NCBI GenBank assembly: GCA_024752435.1
Contig: CP103027.1
Location: 868,001-932,000, forward strand
DNA: 64,000 bases
From: Allantophomopsis cytisporea
Taxonomy: Eukaryota > Ascomycota > Leotiomycetes > Phacidiales > Phacidiaceae
Reading direction: 5' to 3'
This document shows positions 35,546 through 49,600 of the stretch, piece by piece (within the stretch, counting starts at the first letter, position 1; every line of letters begins with the position of its first letter). A program made the translations under genes and the position numbers. The notes under the pieces were generated by a model, which searched no databases, had not been told where the DNA came from, and saw nothing but the letters and a program-made list of their open reading frames with translations.

Positions 35546-37777
35546 TTAAATACCCGAATCTTCCTGGCTAGCATTGTTCTTGAGATTGAAGTTTTCATAC
35601 CAGTAGGTCCAATCTTGACACTGTTTTTCGAACTCTGGAAGAATACCAGCCTTCTCAATAAGAGGGTTAATCTCATCGGGCTGTTCAATAAATTGAAGAG
35701 CAAGACCAGCACCTTTGATCATCAGCATGAGTTATATAAGTATGTATATAGATAACTCACTTGCGTGGAAAGCAATATGACAATGCATCAGCCAAGTTCC
35801 AGGATTGTCCACTACAAAGGCAATGACTAAATGGCCGTCGACAGGCAACATAGCGACGTCTCGTCTTGTGGGGTTGTTCGTATTAAGTTTAGTGGTAGGG
35901 TCGAAAGGACCATCGCCTTGTGCTAGAATAACGTAATCGTGTCCGTGAAGATGACTTGCTATCGATTAGATGAATAGCTTAGGATACAAGAGGAGATACT
36001 TACATGGGATGAGCGACAGGGATGGCTGTTCTAGGAGTGTCTGAGATAGTGAAATTACCCTCAATCACGAAATATACCCAGCTTCCAGTAGTATAGTTTA
36101 GGACAATTGGTGCATAATCCGCTGGGAACGCTTCACCGGTGCGGATGTGCTGCAAGCTTGGATTTTCCCAGTCCAAGAACAAACTTGAGTTTGCCAGGAT
36201 CCAGCCGGTTAACTCAGGGGTAAACTTGTCAAGACCGGCTTCAAGAAAATCCGGCTGAGTGATACTGTTCACTGGTGGACCAACAGTTCTCGGAACTATT
36301 GGGATGAGCTGGTCTGCAGGCTCATCTTGACAGCCGTAAGTGAGTCGGTCAATGTCTGGAGGTGGAGTATAGGGATCGGCCGTAGAGGTTGGATCATAGC
36401 GAATTATACCCAACGTTGAGACGTCGGCTGGTTGTTGACAGGCCCTAGCATGTAGCCAGTAGTCACCTCCATATTTGCCAAAGCCAGCATCAGCTTCAAC
36501 AACAATACTGTATCTCTGGCCTGTAATAGTTAGAGGGTAACAAATTAAGGATGAATAGATATTATGTAGGACAAGACGAGATCATGATAAGGAATAGCGC
36601 AGCTTACCAATGGCAACATTTATAGTATCAGTGTGATATGGTTTGATTGGTACGAAATCAGTTTCAATCACCGTCATGTTATGTCCATCGATCCACTACT
36701 TCTGTGAGCGCGTATCTTGGATTGCTCTTCAGCAAGTGTGACTTACGAAAGTAAAGTGCTTTTCACTACTAGTGTTGACGATAGTCATCTTATAAGATTT
36801 ACCCTTTTGGAATTTGAGCTCTTCTCTTACATATTCCCCAGTGCAGTTGGCAGTGGTCAACGGGTCACAGAGGAATACACCATGACCGTTCATGATGTTA
36901 GAGTCGGTTGCTGGTGGAGGATTTGTAAGTTCAGTATGGAATAAACTGAAAGCGTCTCTGTGAATCCAGTCGCTAATTAAGATTGGACCCAGGTCTTCAT
37001 CATAGTTCATCGATGAAGGCCCATGGATTTGCAGGGGCCCAGCAATTCCATCGGGATCTAGGAAAAGGTTAGTTTCTAGTCATAAACGCAAAATGGGAAG
37101 CACACATTGAAGACTAAAATGACTATGGTACCATGACACGCCATATTGAAGTGCTTTGAACTCATATACTTGCGTATTGTTCCCCTCCTGTGGAGATAAT
37201 GGACATTGTGTGACTCCAGAAACTCCATCATGCCAGTTTGTCTGGAACTGCCGAATACCGTGCCAGTGAATGGACGTTCCATTAAAGTTATTGAGTTTGT
37301 TGTGTACAGTTACGCCTAGCATCATTGTCAGAACTGTAATGAATTTCCGACTTGGCAGTACGTACGGATAGTATCACCCCAGTTGGCCTCTATGAGTGGT
37401 CCTGGATAGGTTCCATTGATCACCATCTTGGATACGTTGAATCCATCAGGGGCAATTATTTTGTTTTCAAGTACCAAATCGTACTACGTAAGTATTGATT
37501 TCAGCATACGTTTCACGTTGGAGAGACGTCCTTGTTTTACCGTCACCAATTCCCCCGGCGGGGTCTCGACTTCATAGTCTGTATTGATATCAAAGCCCGG
37601 GACCCAGCATTGTCTGTTCTTGGGGCCGTTGACGCAGCTTTTGCTTGTCGATAGCGAATGATCTCCATGAATAGGAAACTGAGTTGGTCCAGAGATATCT
37701 TGTATATGCAGAAACCACAAGCCAAACTCAACGAATCGTTTAAAAAGCCCCATGATGAGCAAGTTTAATAAGCTCAA
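35546..37777 (-). CDS. Ascomycete laccase (multicopper oxidase)
   Basis: Eight exons: 37777-37541, 37483-37366, 37315-37106, 37057-36747, 36695-36608, 36520-36004, 35954-35761 and 35712-35546. All seven introns keep phase and are 46-90 nt. The product is 613 residues (605 if translation starts at 37753). All four copper-binding motifs are present: HWHG (about 135-138), HSH (182-184), HPIHLHGHD (492-500) and HCHIAFH (551-557). The C-terminus ends DSGI, the plug typical of ascomycete laccases. These enzymes oxidise phenols with reduction of oxygen to water, in lignin or phenolic breakdown, detoxification or pigment formation. The N-terminus is hydrophobic (GLFKRFVEFGLWFLHI) but is not a textbook signal peptide, so a further 5' exon or a different start is possible. 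Confidence 0.92.
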
Positions 37778-39602
37778 ATGGGATATCTGCCAAGTAATGA
37801 GAGATGAGGAAGATATGAAGGGATGGTGGGAGCTGGTTTAATAAATCCTGCTCACAATCTGCTCATTCACATTATACTCCAGCCATCTGGTCTCGAGACT
37901 TATAATCATGCATAAGCCATCTGAGAATCGTCCCTTTGAGCTGAGTGAGCAGGTCATAGCCTCTACATATAAGAACCTATCAGTTATCCACAACAAATCA
38001 CATACATAATCTGCCTAGGCTGAACAACTATACGAGAACCACGCGGTAGTCCCGCTGCTTCTCAGTCAGGATCTGTGATTTTCTATTTGTCGTTTCTTTG
38101 CAAACGGCACTAGGCGTCAGCTCCTTCGGTGACGGCTGCTGACCAGCTGAACGCCTTAGTCGATCATAGATGAAGATGGAGCTGGATGCATACATCTTTC
38201 ACTGCTATTGAATAATTAGAATAAAGCCCAGAATATAATTTGAGAAGTATCCGTCTTGAAGAGAGGCAATTGGAAGTATGAAAGTTTTCAGAATGAACCG
38301 TGAAGATCTGCTCAGACTCCGGTGATCGTAAGGCTAACCTCATCAGCCGCAGTCTGCTACAGTGAAAATGCAATTGTGGGGACAGTGTGAGTAATTTCAT
38401 CGGGAATATTACTTCGCAATCTTATGACATACTCTTTTTCTTGGCTTACCTATGGTAGGGCGTGTTTTCAGCCTTGTGAGACATTGCTTTTGCCTGTGCA
38501 ACCTCGGTGAGACGATTTAGACATGAGGCTGATACAAGGTTAACATAAGGTAGTTGCCTACATTTTGACCAATGATAAGCGAGTAGATGTTCTATAATAA
38601 CATGAAATCATCAACGATTTCGAAAGGGTTACAAATAAGGAAATGAATATATAAAAGATAGTGAGAAACGTTCCAAACTTCAAATACAAATCCAGAGCAA
38701 ACGATTGAGAAGGCTCGTTGACGAATTATTGCTTTTGCTGTATATGGTATTATCCTTCGGTGGCTTATGCTTACGCTGTCAGACACTCACTATACGAGGT
38801 ATGTGGGGAACAAACCCTGCCGCCTTCATCAGATAGGCTGTCTTATATATCACTGTGATTTTCTCTCCTCATACTTTAAATTCTGTTCAACACGCATCAT
38901 ATACTCCTAGGTGTTTGCTGCATTTCCTAGTACCGGCATATCTTTGTGGCACTTGCATTTCACTATCGTGTTCGAGACCATAGGACTTCGGTTTCTCAAG
39001 TCCAGTATGTGGATTACATAACTTGGTGCTGTCTATCTTAGATTCTAGGCTCAGGCATTGGTCTTTTCAAATAGTACTAGTCATCCGTGTAACATTAACG
39101 CATATGGGAGAATCAGAAGTTCACGGCTGAGTATAGCAGCAAAGGCAAGCATCTTTTTCTATCGCAACACATGGATGATGGTTAATGCGTGCAGTAGAAG
39201 GTACATAATCTCATTGTTGATTGATTGTTATACATAGAGAAGCTCTCTAAGATATGCTATGGTCTAAACACATGACTTACGGGCACGGAGTGCGTGCTTC
39301 CTAATTGGGAACTCCTCACCTTGAACATTAGAACTTCAATGATATTACTACTACCCAACCTCGCACACTGATGGACACGTATCTCAAGAGTCTTATATAA
39401 ATCGACAATTGTCATGAAAAGGTCATGCTGATTTTATGAGTATACCACCAACGTAAATACGAAATTTTGAGATCCTAGAGATTTGAGTGGAGATAAATTT
39501 AAGAGGCTGTTGTAGAAAGGTACAGGGTTGTGCTTTACTGTCGCAAGATTTACATAGGCCTCATCTAGCCCTTAGACTGCATTGGCATCAAGAAACCCCC
39601 TT
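37778..39602. other. Intergenic region upstream of the laccase gene
   Basis: About 1.8 kb that must hold the laccase promoter. No confident gene is seen. The 64-codon minus frame at 38592-38786 is hydrophobic but otherwise unremarkable. Confidence 0.45.
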
Positions 39603-40852
39603 TTATGTCCTTCCTTGCTCAACTAACCACTTGAATCCTGCAACCCAATCCTCGTTATATTTCTTCGCAGCCGATACGTCCGGGAACATCACCCAGAAGC
39701 CGTGTGGCCAACCGGGGTACACGTCAAGCTTTGTCTTAAGTCCACACTCCTCTCTCAATATCCGTTCCCAGATCAGTCCATCGTCTCTTAAGGGATCCAA
39801 TCCACATATTTGGAAATATGCGGGTGGCAGGCCTTGAAATCCTGTAGGCCAGAGAATAGGACATGCAAGAGGGGAGTAGGGGTCTGTTTTGTGATTTTCT
39901 GGAAAAGTTAGAATTTATGCGTCCTTTTGAGAACCCTCGAGCTGGAGGGGACTTTAGTTTGATATCTTATCATACCTTTGAAAAATTCAAGAGTGTCACG
40001 ACTTAGTATAGGCGCGTCTTTGTTCTGCTCCAGAGCTAAAAATTCGGGAATATATTTTTCGGGAACATTGCGATCATCTAAGCATGAGGGGATGGACAGA
40101 TACGTGCCTGTCAATGGCGGCCCCGGCTTCTCATCTCTGTATAGCAGTGATAGAACGATACTCAAGGTACCACCTGCCGATCTACCACAATTAAGTATTG
40201 GCTTTCGCAAAGGTAATGAATACTTACGTGCCACCAATGATAAACCCCAATGAAGCATCTACCCCAAGACGGTCCAGATTTACCGCAACCTATACATATT
40301 AGCCTACGTCACCCCTTACAGCCACTTGACTTACCCATTTCAATGCATCCCAACTATCATTCACTGGGCCAGGAAAAGGGTGTTCAGGAGCAAGACTAAC
40401 TTCATCAGTCCCATCATCTTTATTCTACATAAATTCACTCACCGATAAGCAACATTTACAGCAACACCCCCGAAGTCGTCGGAAAACTTGCGGCACTTCT
40501 CCTCCTCTTGCTGCAAATTCCCTACGCAGTACCCGCCGCCATGAAATATGACCAACAGTGGGCCCCGCTTTCCATCCGCAACTGCGGATGAAGTGTACAC
40601 TCTCAGCGTGATAGCCTCGCCGTCACGCATGGGTACCGACTCATCGCGTTCCGACACGCCGGGCCATGACGGTGTACTTATGGGGGCAAGTCCGCGAAGG
40701 ACTTTGATGTCTTGGGGAAGGCTTATAGGGCCCGTGTTCTTGAGAATCTGTGGAAGATTTAATATATATTTACTTCGACTGCAGGAACTGGAGCCTACTT
40801 CGAGGAGTTCGGGGGCTGGGGAAGACATTTCTTCTTTACTTGGGATTGTCAT
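39603..40852 (-). CDS. Alpha/beta hydrolase of the hormone-sensitive-lipase type (esterase)
   Basis: Five exons, 40852-40443, 40395-40335, 40289-40228, 40181-39976 and 39898-39603, with introns of 45-77 nt that all keep phase, give 344 residues. The oxyanion-hole motif HGGG is at 104-107 (VIFHGGGYC). The nucleophile elbow GTSAG puts the catalytic Ser at 179. Asp281 (GLDPLRDDG) and His312 (GWPHGFW) complete the triad. The motif LAPEHPFP is typical of the family. Such enzymes hydrolyse ester bonds of small or lipid-like substrates in the cytosol; fungi use them in detoxification and secondary metabolism. No signal peptide is seen. It lies 1.8 kb from the laccase on the same strand, without a clear functional link. 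Confidence 0.9.
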
Positions 40853-42897
40853 TTTGGATAATAGGCTTTGAGAGGTACTTGATGGATAGATTGAATTATG
40901 GTATAATTATTGGAGGGTCAAAGAATATATATATGAGTTAATTGCGATGAGAACAGAAGATTTGTTAGGTTGGATTTATAAGATCGCAGGCACATATACG
41001 GAGATGACAGTTGGCAAGCGGGGTAGTTTATGCATAATCGCGGCACCGTCGCAAATACGACGAAATATTAGATGCCTAACCTCACGATATCCATATCAAC
41101 GCGATTCGAACGTATTTGACTCACTTGGTTCTGGACAAAGAAACTGTTATAATGGATGAGTGAGTCACTATTATTGATATGCAGTCACAGCGGCGATGTC
41201 TGGACAAGCGAGCAATGATTTGCATGCTGCCGTTGATCATTGGGCGATGCAGATTATGCTTTCGTTTCGTTTGGATGAGTGGAGCTTGGGCTGGGATGCA
41301 CTGCGGATACAGCCGGGGGAAATGTACTGTTTTCCAACGACATGTCTCGATACCGAAGAGGCCGAACTTGTATATCCAAACTCCCGAAAATGAACACCGA
41401 GGATACCGAAATGAATGAAAGGGGGAAAATCAAGAAAAAAGAAAATAAATTATTCGAGAAACATGGCTTATTAATTGTTGGGGGAAAAAAAGAAAAAAAA
41501 AAAGAATGAAAAAAAAAATCATACGGTGAGTTCAGAAATTGAGTGAAATATGTTCTAGTATCTTTCCTACTGTATGGTCTTCCAACATGTGAAAGATGGT
41601 AGAATGACAGGATACCAAGAGTAATAGTGAATTGTGAATATAGGAAATATAAGAGAATCTCACGATCACGATAATACATTTTATACAACTGGACTTATTT
41701 ATCAATATCGCGCATCACGCTCAATATAACGTTTCATGATATGGGTTACATAATCAGCAACTACATGTGAAGGTCATCTCCTCGACCTGATACTGCAATC
41801 CACTTCCCACGTTTGAAAAGGAAAAATAGAATCAGACCAATAAATCCCAACTTCACATCTGCCGCATACGTACGCGGAACACATCCATCCAAAAACACCC
41901 AAGAAGATGAAAACAGCCCATCGCATCAGCCAACCTAGAATAACAGCTGCCTCCCCAAGATCACAGAAATCCAATCACAATATGCTAGTGTTTGAATATG
42001 ACATCTCCTAGCGAGCCTGAAACACTCACAGAATGAAACCCAAAAACTAGTCCGAATTCAGTCCACTCCACCATCGAAAAAAATAAAAATACTCTAGGCG
42101 AACACTCGTCACATGCTCGTCATCGAACTCTATTCCCACCACAAACAGGGAACGCGGCATCAACAGTCACAGTTACCGTGTCAACGTCGAGGTGGATGAT
42201 GAGTGATGGTGTAGGTTTTGCACGCCGTTATTCGGCAGTTTGTTGGGAAAACATTTGTAGGTCGAGGACTCATGCTGAGCACATGCGATAAGGGTGTGGC
42301 TTTTAAGTTTTCGATGAAATAGGCACGTATCTTTGGAGAATGGACAGGCGGTATGGGTAGTGGTGTGGATGACGGCGTACATGGAGAGGATTCGGCGTTA
42401 CGGACGTTGACTATGAGCAGTGATTTCGTGTTGGTTTGCGATATTCAAGTCATGTTTGGAGCGTACGTTGCATTCAGAAACTGACTTGTTATGACGAGTT
42501 CTCAATCTAAAATGAAGGTAAGCATTGACGACAGGGTGTACTATAGTGAGACATGATGACAGTTACATTTTCAAGCCGATGAGGTCACTTACATATGGCT
42601 GTTATCAGTTTGTTATAACGAATCACTTGAGTTGGATGAAAATGAAGAATATGATGTATGTATATTTGGATTGAAACTGGTTTTTGATTCCAGACTCTCT
42701 ATAACTGTAACTCGTAGTATCCCAAGTGTATGCTGTGCCCAACCGTCGCTAATAAGTTCCGAATCCCTTCCTGAACGCCATATATGTGCTGTAATCGTAC
42801 GAGGTCCGCCACGCCAGGCGCCTTAATCACGCTCCCTAGTCATGCTTCGTGACATGTCCCCAAACATAGCAGTACCAGACTGCATCCATATTCAGAT
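40853..42897. other. Intergenic region, no confident gene
   Basis: About 2 kb. An A-rich stretch is visible at 41437-41520. The 66-codon minus frame at 41774-41974 has a hydrophobic centre (WAVFIFLGVFGWM) and could be a small membrane peptide, but nothing else supports it. Confidence 0.4.
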
Positions 42898-43176
42898 CTA
42901 TGATCTTTCACTGTCGATACTGCTCACGGAGCCGTTGGTATCACCGTGGCTGAACGAGCGTACCGCATCTCCTGCCTCTGGCGCACGGCGACGTGATGAG
43001 CGAGAAGCGGCTTCCATTTGCTGCTTGGTGTGCTGGTGCATAGAGCGAGCATAAGAGCGGGCTGCTGCAACGGGGGAGTCACCATCGAAGGAGTTGGCGA
43101 AGTCATGGTGGGAACTCATTGGAGAAGACGAGGCGTTGGAGGTGTTGACGTAAACGGAGTTGGTGGCAGCAGACAT
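42898..43176 (-). CDS. Small Ser-rich protein (92 residues) of unknown function
   Basis: A single exon starting MSAATNSVYVNTSNASSSPM and ending SVSSIDSERS. It is hydrophilic and rich in Ser, Ala, Asn and Arg, with a basic helical middle (AAARSYARSMHQHTKQQMEA and SRSSRRR). There is no signal peptide or membrane segment. A TATA box on the same strand about 100 bases upstream and codon usage heavy in GCC, TCC and AAC-type codons suggest a well-expressed gene. I cannot name a family. The gene faces a very long gene-poor region upstream, which may hold its regulatory DNA. Confidence 0.7.
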   Translation of the reverse strand: MSAATNSVYVNTSNASSSPMSSHHDFANSFDGDSPVAAARSYARSMHQHTKQQMEAASRSSRRRAPEAGDAVRSFSHGDTNGSVSSIDSERS

Positions 43177-43273
43177 TTTGAATGTGGTATATGGTGTTTT
43201 TGAGGTTGGAAGTGTTCTTTGATTCTTGTTGTACTTGTGGTTGAGATGCTTTGTAGGGTGATTGTAGCTTGGC

Positions 43274-43280
43274 TTATATA
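43274..43280 (-). promoter_or_regulatory. TATA box of the 92-residue protein gene
   Basis: TATATAA on the minus strand, 97 bases upstream of the ATG at 43176. Position and sequence fit a core promoter with a short 5' leader. Confidence 0.5.
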
Positions 43281-44331
43281 ATCGATAGAAGATTCTTCAA
43301 TTGATGGATGATTGGATGAGAGCTAGGGATGTAGAAGTATTTGGGATATTATTTTTGATACTTTCAGAAAATCAGGGTCCTCTCACATGCTATATATATA
43401 GCCTTTGTCTGAAGGTATGCACAGACAGAGACAGACAGAGACAACATAGAGTTTCTTCTCCCACTCCAAAGATTGTCATGAGCACTAGCGCCTCATGAAC
43501 CCAGGCATTTCCCACCCACCACCAGGACCCTTCTTTCTGCACTCCGCACTAAGATAATCAATGACGGGGCTGGCGATGGTGTCCATAGCTGCCATGCTAA
43601 TGCCTCAAAACAGCAACGATCCGCAGTCGGTCAAGAGCTGCTGTAAGAGGCCAAATCCTCGATCAAAGGACAATTTAACAGGGATGTGAAAATCGGGGCG
43701 GTATGATTGGCATGATGGGGCTGTAATTATGGGGTCTCAGTAGAAATAGGGACTCAAACGGTAAGACCCTGAAGATCTAATGATGAAAGAGAAAAGCTTA
43801 GAGTATTCTCGGGCTGCCATGACTACCATGACTACCATGACTAGAGCAGGCAAAAACAGGTCTCTCGTTGGGCGCTGATTGGTGTTGGGGCCAGTAAATG
43901 GTCGGAGAATAGTCGTCATCAAGGCCTCTGGCTGGGTGGCACGGGCTAAAAGAGTGGCACCCTAGAGACGAAGAATACAGCAGGGGAGAAAAGCTGCTGT
44001 GAAATGGGCATTTGAACAATTCTCACTCCCAAATATGCTGAATTTTGGCTGGCATTTTGACACGCCCATGATTATGATTCTACCGCCTGTTACCTCCGAT
44101 GAGATGAGATGCATGAAGTATTTCATTTGAGTTACCGTATCTGGGTTAGCTCACGAAATTCCGCGATACGTGTTGGGCCCATCTAAATCTCTACCTATGT
44201 ATGTCGTAAAATAGGAGATCATCGTCACTTCAACTGTTGCTTGTCATGAGAGATGAGACGTGAGTTGGTCATGAATCAGCACACACAAACATACGACAAT
44301 TAGACCAATATCTATATTTTAATCTATTTCG

Positions 44332-44361
44332 TTTCTTTTCTTTTCTTTTCTTTTCTTTTTT
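44332..44361. repeat. (TTTTC)n pentanucleotide repeat
   Basis: About six TTTTC units in a row followed by a T-run. Confidence 0.85.
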
Positions 44362-47300
44362 ATATTAAATGTAGAACAATCCTTTCGTCTGCATGTATGC
44401 CGATTCCCACATGTCTTTGTTTTTGCTTCTTCCTCTTGCAAATCAATTGAAAACGCAACGTCGGCCAAGTTCAACGTCATTTCTCATCTTCGCGAAGGAA
44501 TACCTACCTAGGTATCTTTTGACTTGCATTACTCTATCGGTTGTTAACGTACAGAGGGCACAACATGCTCCCAGCAAGGCTACTGCTTAGTACACGGTAT
44601 CACTGCAAGAATGATGTCGGTCGGCATCGTAGAGGAGGTCGAAACGGCATGGGATATTGCATAATTCGGGATGATCTCAACTATTTCATGGAGCGTCTGC
44701 TTTAGGGCCCTTGGTCTGCACTTTGAATATATTCCCCGCCCGTAGAATACGGAGATTCCAATGCAAACAAACACGCATTCCATCATATTCCAATCTTCAG
44801 CCATTCACCTTTTCCCACTGATTTTCCGTTGCTGATCATGTCGCTGATCCTTGTGGTAAAGATCACCGACAGAAAGTTGTGGGGGAGTTTCGTCCTCAAT
44901 TCCATCTCAACCTATCCATCATCAATGAAACCCCCCAATTTTAGGGTCCGTCCCGATAGCATGCATGATTGCTCGATCACGTAGAATATGTACGTGCTGT
45001 GGCCCACATTACCTTATCTATGGAATTTATAGGTTAGGTATGGTCTTGATATGCATCATTTGTGATGGAGTCCTCTTGGATTCGATGTTCCTAGATGGAG
45101 AGTGAGAGTCGAGGGACTTTGGAATGTTTACTGAACAATTGGGCTTCGGTCGGCTGAGATTTGGTTGGTTGGTGTGGGCCTTATAGCTGAGGCTCTGACG
45201 TCGCTACACACCACCTAGGTACGTACGTATGCGACAAAGGCACGTCTCGTCAAGGGAATGCTCACGGAAGACCTTTGGAACAAACACTCGACTCCCCTTC
45301 TCTTAATCGAATCTAGATGCGAATATCTCAATCCACCATCGACACTATGGAGTCTCCATCTCTTGCACAATCATTGCTTATTTCAAAGATGAACAACAAC
45401 CCAATATAGTAACTATCCCATTTTCCCCTGAGCAAGCTCGCCCCGAGATTCCCTCCCAGTTAGCTACAATAGCTATGCTATCCATATAACCAGGCACAAC
45501 GCATTCACAGCCAAATCTCTGGGCCTCAACCCAACGTACATACATCATCGAACAGTCATTTGGAGATTCAGATTAAGTCACATTCCCCACACAAAACAGT
45601 TACGGCTCCCAAATCCAAGCAATGACAACTTGCTCTTCTCTTCGCGTCTCTGATCTCCATCTATTCTAACCCTACTGTACGGGAACACTTTTAGCTATTG
45701 AGATAATGTACGTGGATTGAGGGATGGCACAGACAGCAGCCTCGACATCATTTGACATTCATTCTCCAATCTAGCGTGCGACTTCGAAAAGGATCTGCAT
45801 TGTTGCAATCCAGCCCGTTCCTGTGCTCATCTCAATTCACCGGTCCGTTTCTTCTCCCTCATAGTGTATCCGTCCACCAACCTCTCAGCTTATGTGCCGC
45901 AACACGCACGCCACAACATGTTCCATCACCACACCACTACAACTGGTTGATCGCCGAACAACGAGTCCGGGGTCAACTACCACTGTGCATATTTCGTCAG
46001 TGGAGCATTTTTGTGACAAGCTGCGTATGCCAAGCCCTATCTTGCAGGCTCCTCTGGACCCTGCATCTGCATTCACGGCAGGGAAAGACATGGTGCAAGA
46101 CTATCAGGTCCAGAAGCATTGTGTGAGATCATAAGCGCGCCGTTCGCCTTTGGTGCTCGACACGCTTGACTCAAAATACGTCGTTCATGACATTCAATAA
46201 AGTACGTAATACAGGTGAGAGAATCATACCTATGTCGAGTCATAATTGTTCACTGGTCTGAAGAAAGGTCATGAAGAAGTCCTTTCTTGCAGTATCATTC
46301 TTTTCCCCTGTGTATGTATTGTTTCCTTCTCAATGCTGGAGTACCCGAGCATGTTTGTATCCGACATCATGGATACTAGACACTCCACTCGTTGTGGAAC
46401 TCAGTACTCTAATGTTCATGATAATTCTTAGCCTCTTTCCTTTCACTGTTGGTCAGTGACGTTGGGATTGAATTGATTATGGAAAATCATTGAGACTACA
46501 CTACTCATACCCGACCGAAACGTAGAAACTCCTTGCGGGGAAATTCAAACGTAGCGGCTATATGATTGCGTCAATCTTAAATACGAACTATGGGGCTGGT
46601 TTATGTGGGTGTATTGATAGACGATTTCTATGGGAATTCACCCTTGAACATCCACACTTGTACATCAATTTCTTCTGCTCTTTCAATTATATTCTTGACG
46701 TAAAAATCTTGAACTTCTTTGAATCTCCTATTTTCATTCTACTGCGTACAAGGATTTCTTATCTTCTGTTTTATTTCGAGTCTAGACTTTACTTCATCCT
46801 AACTTTGAGTATTGCAATTGTTTGTTTCTACGTCCGAGGACTTTTGAGTTTGGACTTCGATGTCATAACGCAAGTGCCCGCTGCACGCCCCACAACATAT
46901 GAGGTAAGGATGCAGAGCAGCGAGCGCTTTCGGGGAATTTATCGACGTCAACTTAGACACTAGCATTCCAAGGACCCGACCTCAGCATACGTATCGTTAA
47001 CGATGATACCTGTTGACATCAAAAGGAAATCTAGCTGACAACTCTCCTCTATTCATAGCACGGATACTGACTGTATCCTACTTTATTGTGTGGGTAGCAC
47101 ATTAAACAAGAGTGCATGAACAATCATTCATTCTCTGCAGTGTATCTGGCTTCATGCCTGCCTCTGCATGTTGGCTTGTGGAGCTGCGACCAAGAGCATT
47201 ATGTTTTCAGCAGATACTTCCCTACCACTTCGTCCTCATTCTACGAGAAACCCAATATCTTGCAGCTATCGACGTCGACAACATTCGATTTTCGGACACG

Positions 47301-49600
47301 ACATGGGGGGTGTCTAAAGTATGAATGCATGCAATGATCCGGCATGTCTTACTCTCAGATAAAAAGAAAAGGCGTGTTGAGGGGGTGAGTGAGGTTATAA
47401 TGAATCATAATTATCGTCGTACTACGTATCGCCATGATTTTCCTCCAGTCGATATCGCTCTCCTCTACCTTCATAAGTAGGTAATACCAGCTCAACACCA
47501 ATCAGGTCGCCTGTGAGAGTAAGGGTTGCATCCTCAAGACATGCTGCTGAGAGCGGCGTCATAACACAACATGCATTGATCTCTAGGTATGAACGAATAC
47601 ATCATGCAAGGCTCCAACGAGGCCGAGAGTATTTATCATGGTGTCTCAAAGACACCTCAAACCAGCAAGCGCAACGTCATGTAGACCTTCTCCCAAGTTT
47701 TGTCTTTTATCGAGATTTAAATCGATCTCGACTATTCATGAGATTTGATACCCTATGCTCTATGTAGAATCTGACACTATTTAACTCACATAATGAGACA
47801 ACGGCTGGGAGAATGTCCATACATCGTATCTAACAAGCACAATATCAAACGTACGACTCATCATAGCGTTTCTGCTCGAGCGGTCCATCCTGAGCATCGG
47901 TCCCATCGAGAAGGGCACACAAATGAGTGTAAGTGTTGAGCTTACAACCGAGCCGTCATATCCCACAGCATTGCAGAGGAAAAAGAAGGCGTTTAATCAT
48001 ATCAAGTACCGCCAATATTCATCTTTCAAGACTTCGACGTTACAGTTCTGACGGCCTAAATACCGTAATCAACTCTAAATTTGAAGGAACACAGCACCTC
48101 AGACTCCGTGAAGACGAAGTATTCGCCCAAAACCAATTTATCACCATTCTCAATGGTACTGACAGTATGGGCATGTATGTCTCACCCATACCATCACAAG
48201 CTCCAATCTGACTTAGGCCCGCTCGATACACCAGGCAGAATGCTGGTTCGACATCACACTTCCAATTGAAATATTGAATATGCGCGAGCACTCATCGCCG
48301 ATGCCATGTCATATTCGCATCATAACCCCTCACACTGCCTGTCAATGCCAAGATAGGTTACGATTAATGTGGAATCAATACCTCTCAGCCAGTTTCGACA
48401 TGCCTCACAATATCACAGACCCATTCACATTCCCCCGGACCTCCTCATCATCATAAACTCAAGCATTTTTGTATTCTATCCCAGTCGTAATCCACAACAA
48501 ATGCGGCACAGATGATCGTCGTAATTGTGCAATTGATGCCGAGCAAAGCAGAGCACCATAATTCTGGAGTCTAGACATCTGCCCTGACGTTATGTAATCG
48601 CAGTCCTGTCCTCATCGAAGTATGACGTCGACTTGCCTATCATGCCTGACTGGTCTCAGGCATGCGCTTCATCGCCGATGCATCGAAATCGCCCCTGGAT
48701 TTCCTTCCAATGTGACACCACACGGTCACTGAATCTGAATGCTTCCCTTCTTCAACGCTTCCCATATCACCGTAGCCTCGAAGATTTCACCATATGAACT
48801 CACCCTCCGGTGCGTGCAGAATTCATGTTGAAATGAAGTGAGTTCGGTGGACGGACCCCTTGTTTTGCGGAGGCGGCTTTTGATGCGATGGTGGGTGGCG
48901 AATTCAAACTCTTGGTTTGACGAGTGGCAAATTTGCCGCTGGAAAATAATTGGGCGTGACGTTGATTTTGCCGCGCGGAAACAGTCTGCAGATATTAGAT
49001 TGTTTATAGGATGTGTGATTCTGGAGGGCTGTATTGCGTTTAGACTGGCTTCTATGAGACGGGTTATCTTTTGAAGTCTATTTTGTGATCTGACGTGGAC
49101 ATTTTCACTTCGTTGCTTTGTGTGGTTGGAATTGGGTTGTGCTAAAGTCTCTTGTTAGGGCATTTGGGAAACGATTGCGAGAGACGAATCTACTCTGGAT
49201 GTGGCGCCGAAGGTATAATTGATGGCTGATTGTTGTGGGTTTGCTGGGAAGTTGAAGCGTGTAGTGTCACAGTGTCACTGTCTGGTATTGTCTAGGAGTC
49301 ATGATGAGCATTTGTGGACGTCAGGCAACTGGTAACAACCTGTAACGAATGTTGAAATGGAACGATACTACAGAGATAACTAGGAAAGACTGTGGTGATT
49401 TCCTAGGTGGCTTTATGACGATATGAAAGTCAGACATCAGCAATTACTGCAGTTCGTATATGGCTGCACGACGACCCATTTCAAAGCTATACCCGTTCAA
49501 GTTTCTATCCCAATGATAGGAATGCCTTGGGCCTCTGTGTGACAGATAGACATTCGTGGTGATAAAGGGAAGCTATCAACAATTAATGTCGAGAAGCACA

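Noticed and set aside
35546..40852. Laccase and esterase as part of a secondary-metabolite cluster
   Set aside because: No backbone enzyme (PKS, NRPS, terpene synthase) or cluster regulator is present nearby, and the two genes are 1.8 kb apart.
46562..46963. 133-codon plus-strand frame with hydrophobic stretches
   Set aside because: Its Phe, Ile, Leu and Tyr richness follows from T-rich DNA, and no start context, domain or splice support was found.
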